DNA of 64,000 nt, taken from assembly GCF_038806765.1 (NCBI RefSeq), contig NZ_CP152389.1, positions 3,720,001-3,784,000 on the forward strand. Reading direction: 5' to 3'. The position numbers and the translations under genes were made by a program. Under the pieces are notes generated by a model, which was not told the origin of the DNA, did no database searches, and worked only from the letters and a program-made list of their open reading frames with translations. Positions 53,311 to 64,000 of this stretch are shown here, in pieces. The DNA is from Mucilaginibacter sp. CSA2-8R. GTDB taxonomy: Bacteria > Bacteroidota > Bacteroidia > Sphingobacteriales > Sphingobacteriaceae. Position 1 is the first letter of the stretch, and every line of letters starts with the position of its first letter.

Positions 53311-53350
53311 AAACGCCGGGCAGCTTTTAAAGCGTTAGCCCGGCATTTGT
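53311..53350 (+). terminator. Terminator after the molybdoenzyme gene
   Basis: Inverted repeat gccgggc (53315-53321) / gcccggc (53338-53344) with a 16-nt inner region that can itself pair (GCTTT/AAAGC), followed by a T-rich run. It lies about 65 bp after the stop and between convergent genes. Confidence 0.75.
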
Positions 53351-53430
53351 TATTTAATCATCTAACTAAAATAGCATTATCGATTATGTTATTCAATTTA
53401 CTAACTGGAGATGCTGCTGAGTTCTGATAT

Positions 53431-55830
53431 TTACTCACTTCGTAAACTTTTAACAGGATTAGCCACAGCGGCCTTTATAGCGTGCGAGCTAACGGTTAAC
53501 AGTGCAAATAGTATAGCAGTAGCACCGGCAATAACAAAAGCCCACGGACTGATGCTGATTCGATAATTAAAAGCCATTAACCATTTATCCATTAAGTACC
53601 ATCCTATCGGCGAGGCAATCAGGATAGATAGAACCACCAATTTCATAAAATCTGCTGTTAGTAATTTGGTTACACCTGATACACTGGCACCAAGTACCTT
53701 GCGGATGCCTATTTCCTTTGTTCGCTGCTCGGCTATAAATGCGGCCAATCCAAACAAACCTAAACAGGCAACAAATATAGCCAGCATTGAAAAAGTAGTA
53801 GCCGTGCTTGCCATGTGCTGCTCGGATGCATAAAGGTTTTGGATACGATTGTCCAGAAACTCAAAATCAAAGCTTGAGTTAGGCAGGTCTGTCTTAAATT
53901 TACCTTCTACGTTATGCATTAACTGCGTCACATCCTGCGTATTGTAACGTACCAGCAAGGTACGCAACGACTCTGGCGCCTTGTTCATGGTGTAATATAC
54001 ATACCCTCCTACTTCGTTTTTAAGTGATTGGTAATTAAAATTTTTAACCACACCAACCACTACTGTTTTATGTGCCATTTCGCTGGTGATATATTTACCG
54101 ATGGCATCCTGCGGAGAATAAAAACCGAGATAGTTTAGCACGGCCTCATTGATTAACGCATAGCAGATAGTATCTCCCGAAGCCACTGTCGCTGGCAATG
54201 GTTGACCGGCAAGCAACTTCAATTGCATCGTTTTTACAATAGAACCATCCGTATGACAGGTTTTAACCGGCATCCCTTCTTTATCGGTAATTAACTTTCT
54301 TACACTGCGTCCGCTTTCAACATCACCCGGAACTGATTGCACAGCCGATACGCTTTCTACACCCGCCAAACCATGCAGGTCATTAATTAAGGCAGCAACC
54401 TGGTTCTTATTTTGAGAAGAGGCTATGTTGATTGAAACAATACCGTTTGGGTTATAACCTAAATCCTTGTTTCGGATAAAACTAATTTGCTGTAAGATGA
54501 TAATTACAGCAATGATTAATATAACCGATGATGCAAATTGAAACACCACCAAGGTACGGCGAACAAAATCTCCAGTCGAGTTTTTCAATTTCAGCTTATT
54601 CATCAAAACCAGCGGCGATATGCCTGACATAGATAAAGCCGGATAGCTCCCCGCCAGCAGTGTAACAATAAACCAAATGGACACTAAACCAACCAAAATT
54701 GGCCAAGACAATAATGCCGACCGTGTTAAAGCGATGCCGGTTATACTTTGAAATACCGGTTCGGCCAGCAATGCCAAAGTATAGCCTATAATTATGGCGA
54801 TTAGCGAGAACAATGCAGTCTCACTATAAAACAGCAAAAGCATCTGCCTGCTGTCGGCTCCTAATACCTTGCTTACGCCTACTCCTTTAGCTCGCTTTTG
54901 TGAACGAGCAGTAACCAGATTCATGTAATTAATACAGGCAATAAACAGTATCAGCACCGACAAAAAAATCAAAGCTTTAACCGTACTTATGCTGCCTGGC
55001 CTTGACGTATAACCTTCACGAATATCTGCCGAATAAAGATGCACTTCGGCCAGTGGCTGAAATAAAAATTTCGTGAAAAATTTATTGTCTTTACTTATGT
55101 TTTTATCAATTAAAGCGGTGGCTTGTTGCTGCACACTATTTAAATCGGCACCGGGTTTTAACATACAGTAAGTCTCGTAGCTGGAGTTACTCCAGTATAC
55201 GTCTTTACCTGCCCAAGTGTCCATAATATTATAAATCATATCACAATCAACGGTACTGTTAGCGGGCATATCTGCATAAACACCCGACACGTGTAAGGTA
55301 TCCCGATTGTTTACATAAATTAGTTTGCCTAATGCCGAACCATTGCCGTACAAACGAACTTTGGCGGCTTGCGAAAGCACAATTGATTTTGGCTGCGAGA
55401 AAGCGGTACGGGAACTACCCTCTATAAACTTTACATCGAACATCCTGAACACGGTTGAGTCGGCCATGTATAAACCCCTTTCCGTAAAATTTTTCTCATC
55501 AGTTTTAATGGAAACTTTTGCACCAAAGTCGTGCTTAATGAGCCTTGTGGCCAACTGTACCTGCGGTATATTTTGGCTTAGGGCCGGGCCAACGGCATTT
55601 GGCAACTCAGACCATACCTTATAATTATAATCGGCTGACGTTTGCATATTTACACGGTAAATATCCTTGTAATTAATAAACATCCGATCAAAACTCATTT
55701 CATAGGTTATGCACGCAAAAAGCGTGATACAAACGCACATGCCAATGGCTAAACCGGCAATGTTAAGGGTAGAGAACAATTTGTTACTCACCATATTACG
55801 CCAGGCAATTTTTAAGTAGTTTTTGATCAT
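53431..55830 (-). CDS. MacB/FtsX-family ABC transporter permease
   Basis: A 799-residue permease with four or more long hydrophobic segments arranged as two halves. The first begins IAWRNMVSNKLFSTLNIAGLAIGM (residues ~8-31), with a periplasmic MacB-PCD domain after it and FtsX segments near ~280-430; the second half has the same layout, ending near 680-790 with LGLFGLAAFIAEQRTKEIGIRKVLGAS. No ATPase is fused or adjacent. In this phylum such proteins are abundant and are thought to export lipoproteins, antibiotics or signals; the substrate is unknown. It is monocistronic. Confidence 0.9.
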   Translation of the reverse strand: MIKNYLKIAWRNMVSNKLFSTLNIAGLAIGMCVCITLFACITYEMSFDRMFINYKDIYRVNMQTSADYNYKVWSELPNAVGPALSQNIPQVQLATRLIKHDFGAKVSIKTDEKNFTERGLYMADSTVFRMFDVKFIEGSSRTAFSQPKSIVLSQAAKVRLYGNGSALGKLIYVNNRDTLHVSGVYADMPANSTVDCDMIYNIMDTWAGKDVYWSNSSYETYCMLKPGADLNSVQQQATALIDKNISKDNKFFTKFLFQPLAEVHLYSADIREGYTSRPGSISTVKALIFLSVLILFIACINYMNLVTARSQKRAKGVGVSKVLGADSRQMLLLFYSETALFSLIAIIIGYTLALLAEPVFQSITGIALTRSALLSWPILVGLVSIWFIVTLLAGSYPALSMSGISPLVLMNKLKLKNSTGDFVRRTLVVFQFASSVILIIAVIIILQQISFIRNKDLGYNPNGIVSINIASSQNKNQVAALINDLHGLAGVESVSAVQSVPGDVESGRSVRKLITDKEGMPVKTCHTDGSIVKTMQLKLLAGQPLPATVASGDTICYALINEAVLNYLGFYSPQDAIGKYITSEMAHKTVVVGVVKNFNYQSLKNEVGGYVYYTMNKAPESLRTLLVRYNTQDVTQLMHNVEGKFKTDLPNSSFDFEFLDNRIQNLYASEQHMASTATTFSMLAIFVACLGLFGLAAFIAEQRTKEIGIRKVLGASVSGVTKLLTADFMKLVVLSILIASPIGWYLMDKWLMAFNYRISISPWAFVIAGATAILFALLTVSSHAIKAAVANPVKSLRSE

Positions 55831-56221
55831 AGCTGATTAGTTGCATTACTAACACAAACTTTATTCATTCTCCAAACGCTATAGCAAGGCACCGAAGAAA
55901 TGAGTATTGTGTCAACCGAATTACTGCCAAAGTATATACCGTTGACGTAAATGATTGACAAACAAGTTATTGAAAACTACAGCAAAAGTAAATATGTCCG
56001 TTTTTGATACAGCGATCGTTCGGTATTAATCAATGAGAGAGAGAACAACTAATAAAAGTAGCTGGAAAAAAAGCAAGAGTTTTTTTTATGGAAACTAAAA
56101 TATGTTGCCAGACTATTAAAACAGTAAACAATAGTGCCAACTAATTAGCCACAGACATTACAGGCAGGAAGAATATTAACCCATCCCGCCTCCCTTTCCT
56201 CCCGGGCGTATAAAACGCAAA
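55831..56221. other. Intergenic region upstream of the permease gene
   Basis: About 390 bp between the permease start and the rRNA operon terminator. On the minus strand TACTTTTG at 55983-55990 matches the -7 box TAnnTTTG, without a TTG at 19-nt spacing, so it is a weak promoter candidate. I see no gene. Confidence 0.3.
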
Positions 56222-56250
56222 AGCCCCTTGTCTACCAAAGACAAGGGGCT
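56222..56250 (-). terminator. rRNA operon terminator
   Basis: A perfect 12-bp stem (56222-56233 and 56239-56250) with a 5-nt loop and T-rich 3' flank on the minus strand, 18 bp after 5S rRNA. This is the expected end of the rRNA transcript. Confidence 0.92.
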
Positions 56251-56267
56251 GATAAGCGAAAAGGATT

Positions 56268-56376
<109 letters not shown>

Positions 56377-56569
56377 ATATTTTAATGTTGCTTTGGGTGG
56401 TTGGGTTATGGAGTTTTTCAACTATCTAACCATTCAACTACGGAACCAAGGTCAACAATGACATTGTATTGAAAGAAGTGATTGTTTGCGGGAAAACAAC
56501 GGTGATTGTTGTTTTGATGGTTGGTGGTTTAACCGGAAAGGGTTAAACCACCATTATCTGTTGTCGAAG

Positions 56570-59452
<2,883 letters not shown>

Positions 59453-59698
59453 TATACCGCTTTTGCTCGGTATGATATGTCTTTATGTTCGTTCGTTATT
59501 TGTATCGGGTATCAGGTAATTAGTATCAGGTATCAAAACTTGCATCCTGCTACTGCTACTTTATACTTGCTACTCCATACTTACAACGTCCTTCACTGTT
59601 GTTTTCTCGTTTACAATTACTTCTTCCAATATGTCAAAGAACTTTTGTTTTCATCTGTAGCGGAATCTCATATTCAATGATCCCTGTAGAAAACAGCG
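59453..59698. repeat. 23S/tRNA-Ala spacer with short TATCAGGTA repeats
   Basis: The 246-bp transcribed spacer holds short direct repeats of the TATC(A/G)GGTA/TATCAGGTA type around 59502-59535 and GCTACT/TACTTGCTACT units around 59550-59580. No gene is seen. Confidence 0.5.
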
Positions 59699-59772
59699 TG
59701 GAGAATAACGGATTCGAACCGTTGACCCCCTGCGTGCAAGGCAGGTGCTCTAGCCAGCTGAGCTAATTCCCC
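59699..59772 (-). tRNA. tRNA-Ala (anticodon TGC)
   Basis: A 74-nt cloverleaf on the minus strand (GGGGAAT acceptor pairing with ATTCTCC and an A discriminator), with the anticodon loop containing TGC. T-loop GGTTCGAATCC is intact. It is the second tRNA of the 16S-Ile-Ala-23S spacer, the usual order. Confidence 0.95.
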
Positions 59773-59794
59773 AAAAAGATGTCAACCCCTGTAG

Positions 59795-59869
59795 TAGTCC
59801 CGAGCAGATTTGAACTGCTGACCCCTACATTATCAGTGTAGTGCTCTAACCAAACTGAGCTACGAGACT
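59795..59869 (-). tRNA. tRNA-Ile (anticodon GAT)
   Basis: A 75-nt cloverleaf on the minus strand. The acceptor stem AGTCTCG pairs with CGGGACT (one G-U), the D arm is AGCTCAGTTTGGTTAGAGC, the anticodon loop is CTGATAA giving GAT, and the T loop is GTTCAAATC. It is 22 bp from tRNA-Ala. Confidence 0.95.
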
Positions 59870-60073
59870 TGGTGTTATTAATAACAGCCATCCCGCTTTC
59901 TCCTCTGTGTTGATTAGATAAAGCTTTCTGATATGGCTTCTTCTTCTGGGTTTTTCTTCCTCTTTTTCTTCTTTTACTTTAAGAATGACATGTGCGTAGC
60001 AGAATCCTTTACTTCCAGATTGCTTCCTTTTAGATCTCTTTCAGCCTTTAACGTTACTGGCCTTTATGGATAC

Positions 60074-61600
<1,527 letters not shown>

Positions 61601-61883
61601 AAAATGTTTTGTTTATGATCCAGACCCTATTACTCAAAATAGAAATCTGATTATTAATTGTATCTTTATACAGTATCCTAACCGTAACTAACTTCTGAGA
61701 AACTCTAAATGGTTTTCTTTTTCTTTCTTAGCAAAGATTAGTAGTTCCCTACCGCTCCCGCTACGCTACATGTTACTTCTTAAAAGAACTTTTCGCCTCG
61801 GTCTCTCACTCCGGCTTTATATCTGCTTACCACAACTGGTAAGTGACTTTCTAACTATTTTCCCTATCTTCCGATTGGGAGTG

Positions 61884-61913
61884 CAAAGGTAATCATCTTT
61901 TCTACTTTAACAA
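61884..61913 (-). promoter_or_regulatory. rRNA promoter P1
   Basis: On the minus strand: -33 TTG (61911-61913), exactly 19 nt, then -7 TACCTTTG (61884-61891), a full match to the Bacteroidota consensus. It lies ~285 bp before 16S. The 21-nt segment 61872-61892 recurs exactly at P2. Confidence 0.8.
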
Positions 61914-62054
61914 AAAAAAGTTTTTCTTTTTTTTGACCAGGTTTCGCTTGGTTTGCTAACCCCGTTTCGATTCAGTCTCGCCGGCTTAACGCCCTGCTTG
62001 CCTGATGATTACTTCCCGCTTTTCAATCTTTCCCGCTCATTGCGATTGGGAGTG

Positions 62055-62084
62055 CAAAGGTAAAAATAGTTTTCACTTTCTAAG
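62055..62084 (-). promoter_or_regulatory. rRNA promoter P2 (candidate)
   Basis: A second TACCTTTG -7 box (minus strand, 62055-62062) in the same 21-nt context as P1 (62043-62063). The -33 position 19 nt upstream is CTT, not TTG, so it may be weaker or need other factors. Confidence 0.6.
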
Positions 62085-62157
62085 AAAAAAGTTTTAATCT
62101 TTTTTTGAGGTTGTTTTTGCTATTTCAATTCCCCCCCGTTCATCGCAAACGGGGTTA

Positions 62158-62188
62158 CAAATGTAGGTAAGAATATGTATTACGCAAA
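62158..62188 (-). promoter_or_regulatory. Upstream promoter P3 (candidate)
   Basis: A third match: -33 TTTG (minus strand, 62185-62188), 19 nt spacing, -7 TACATTTG (62158-62165). It lies just downstream of the topB stop and would drive the rRNA operon from furthest upstream. Confidence 0.6.
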
Positions 62189-62218
62189 TTTTATTTTCAT
62201 TTAATTAAAATATAGTCT

Positions 62219-64000
62219 TTAAGCAACAGCCTCCTGTTGCTTTTTACGAATAGTAGCTCCTGCTTTAAGCATTTCCTGAGTAATAGCACAGGTATAATCT
62301 TTAATTTCTTGCTGAAAATTTGCCACGGATGCGCCGGACCGTATTTCTTCTAAACGCTTTTCCCAATTACCTGTTAGTTCGGCTTGTGCTATTTGCTGGT
62401 TTTTCACCACTTCAAACACCATCAGGCCGTTTGCTGTAGGTACCAGGTTCTTCTTCTCGCGCAATATATAGTCGCGCTTAATCAGCGTCTCTATGATAGC
62501 GGCGCGTGTGGCGGGGGTTCCGAGGCCACTATCCTTCATAGCATAACGTAACTCGTCGTCGTCAATTTCTTTTCCTGCAGTTTCCAAAGCCTTCAGTAAA
62601 GATGCTTCATTATACAGAGGCTTAGGTTTAGTTTGTTTATCTAATATAGCTTTGTTGGTCACTGGTAGGTCTTCGCCTTTCACCACTTTGGGCAGTGAGG
62701 TATTTTCTTCATCCTTCTTGTCCTCGTCGGGCTCATTAAATACAGCCCGCCATCCGGCCGAACTGATTACCGTGCCACTGGCAGAAAACTTGGCCCCGGA
62801 TTGTACAGTAATTTTTGTGATTTGCTTAACACATTCCTGGTGAAACGCTTCCAGCATTCGCCCTACTACCATATCATATATTGCCTGATGGTCTTTTGCC
62901 AATTGGCCGGACGGCTCACCTGTTGGCAATATGGCGTGATGGTCGGTCACCTTTTTTGCATTTACACTTCGCTTATTCAGCTTCGCTCCCGACAAAACTC
63001 CGGCTTGCTTACCAAAATCAGGGTGTGTTGTAAACTTATCTATTAAACCGGGTATGGTTGCAAACACATCATCCCCAATGTAGCGGCTACCGGTACGCGG
63101 ATATGTTACGAGCTTACTTTCATATAAGTTTTGCAACAGGCTTAGGGTCTGGTCAGCTGTAAATCCCTTGCGTTTGTTGGCTTCTTGCTGCAAACTACTT
63201 AAATCATGCAGCAAGGGCGGTGGTTCTTTGCGGGGCTTGGCTTCTACATTTAGTATATGTCCTCCTTTTTCGTACCCGGCCGCAACATCCTCCACCTTAT
63301 CCAATATAGCCTGCGCTTCTTCTTTTGTTTTAAAGTTATTTACCGATACGGCTCTGAAAAGCTGCCCAGCCTTATCTAACTGTATGGCCACTTGAAAATA
63401 CAACTCGGGCACAAAATTTTTATTCTCCAGATATCGAGAGCAGATCATGGCTAACGTCGGGGTTTGCACCCGGCCCAGCGAAAGTACAGAACGCGTTCCT
63501 GATGCCAGGCTTAACGCCTGTGTGGCATTCATACCTACCAGCCAATCAGACTGCGACCTGCAGTGTGCTGAATTGAACAAGGTATCATAATCGCTGCCTG
63601 GCTTCAAGTTTTTAAACCCGTCTTTAATAGCAGCATCGGTTTGCGACGATATCCATAATCGCTTAAAAGGCTTTTTGCATTTCAAATAATAATAGATATA
63701 ACGAAAAATCAGTTCACCCTCGCGCCCGGCATCCGTGGCAACAATAATTTCGGTAGCCTCATCAAACAATCCCTTAATAATATCCAGTTGCTTTTTAACC
63801 GACGGGTCGTCTACCATGCCTTCTTTGGTTTTTACTTTACGTATGGCCAGTTTAAACTTAGCCGGCAGCATAGGTAAGTTCTGCACACTCCAGCCATAAT
63901 AACCGTACTCTTGCGGTGGGGCCAGTTGCAGTAAATGCCCAAAGGCCCAGGTAAATGCATACCCTTTACCTTCTATATATCCTTCGCGTTTTTGATTAGC
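62219..64000 (-). CDS. topB: DNA topoisomerase III (type IA), 5' end outside window
   Basis: The frame is open to base 64000, so the start is beyond the window; at least 593 residues are visible. It begins with the TOPRIM continuation (GYAFTWAFGHLLQLAPPQEYG, then TDAGREGELIFRY) and has the active-site Tyr in LVTYPRTGSRYI, followed by the type IA clamp domains with GLGTPATRAAIIETLIKRDYI. The enzyme passes single strands to relax or decatenate DNA. The C terminus is short (ends RKKQQEAVA) with no zinc finger, as usual for TopB. It is upstream of, and on the same strand as, the rRNA operon. Confidence 0.93.
   Translation of the reverse strand, partial: ANQKREGYIEGKGYAFTWAFGHLLQLAPPQEYGYYGWSVQNLPMLPAKFKLAIRKVKTKEGMVDDPSVKKQLDIIKGLFDEATEIIVATDAGREGELIFRYIYYYLKCKKPFKRLWISSQTDAAIKDGFKNLKPGSDYDTLFNSAHCRSQSDWLVGMNATQALSLASGTRSVLSLGRVQTPTLAMICSRYLENKNFVPELYFQVAIQLDKAGQLFRAVSVNNFKTKEEAQAILDKVEDVAAGYEKGGHILNVEAKPRKEPPPLLHDLSSLQQEANKRKGFTADQTLSLLQNLYESKLVTYPRTGSRYIGDDVFATIPGLIDKFTTHPDFGKQAGVLSGAKLNKRSVNAKKVTDHHAILPTGEPSGQLAKDHQAIYDMVVGRMLEAFHQECVKQITKITVQSGAKFSASGTVISSAGWRAVFNEPDEDKKDEENTSLPKVVKGEDLPVTNKAILDKQTKPKPLYNEASLLKALETAGKEIDDDELRYAMKDSGLGTPATRAAIIETLIKRDYILREKKNLVPTANGLMVFEVVKNQQIAQAELTGNWEKRLEEIRSGASVANFQQEIKDYTCAITQEMLKAGATIRKKQQEAVA

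Overview
The window looks like a chromosomal segment of a Bacteroidota bacterium, most likely Sphingobacteriaceae (Mucilaginibacter/Pedobacter type). This is inferred from a SusC/SusD polysaccharide-utilisation locus, Bacteroidota-type promoters (TTG, 19 nt, TAnnTTTG) upstream of the rRNA operon, scarce Shine-Dalgarno sites, and the protein families present. No species can be named from the sequence alone.

Left part (1-22.3 kb). An Rrf2 regulator cut by the window edge is followed by an NAD(P)-binding reductase and a DEAD/DEAH-type helicase. The minus strand then carries a compact clock-like operon: kaiC, two different kaiB genes and a PAS histidine kinase, with no kaiA. Next come a luciferase-like monooxygenase, an ABC exporter, a TPR protein and a membrane protein with a degenerate J domain. 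A uronate/sugar-nucleotide group follows: a UxaE-like epimerase, a glucuronokinase-like GHMP kinase and a GalU-type uridylyltransferase. A complete RND efflux operon (adaptor, pump, outer-membrane factor) ends this part.

Middle part (22.6-48.2 kb). Two large minus-strand gene sets deal with carbohydrates. The first (31.5 to 22.7 kb) runs GMC oxidoreductase, its small subunit, Gfo/Idh/MocA dehydrogenase, TIM-barrel isomerase, lipoprotein cytochrome c, NupG-like transporter, two exported TIM-barrel proteins and a DUF1080 protein. This is the gene set expected for oxidative 3-keto-glycoside processing. The second (48.0 to 31.8 kb) begins with a myo-inositol oxygenase, then SusC and SusD, a sodium:solute symporter, GH28, GH89 (NAGLU-like), an HGSNAT-like membrane protein overlapping GH89 by 4 bp, GH92, a small exported protein and a metallophosphoesterase. 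A divergent LacI regulator with a LacI-type palindrome in the shared intergenic region probably controls it.

Right part (49.6-64 kb). A plus-strand FdhD, small-protein and FdhF/YdeP-type molybdoenzyme operon is followed by a MacB/FtsX-type permease. A complete minus-strand rRNA operon (16S, tRNA-Ile, tRNA-Ala, 23S, 5S) has its own terminator and tandem promoters. A type IA topoisomerase (TopB) is cut by the right edge.

The most notable points are the KaiC-KaiB-KaiB-kinase operon, a possible plant-like inositol-to-UDP-glucuronate route split between two loci (MIOX; glucuronokinase plus GalU), the NAGLU/HGSNAT-like gene pair that mirrors a lysosomal heparan step, and the full electron-transfer and lysis set for 3-keto-glycosides. 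All functions are read from motifs and gene context; no database search was run.
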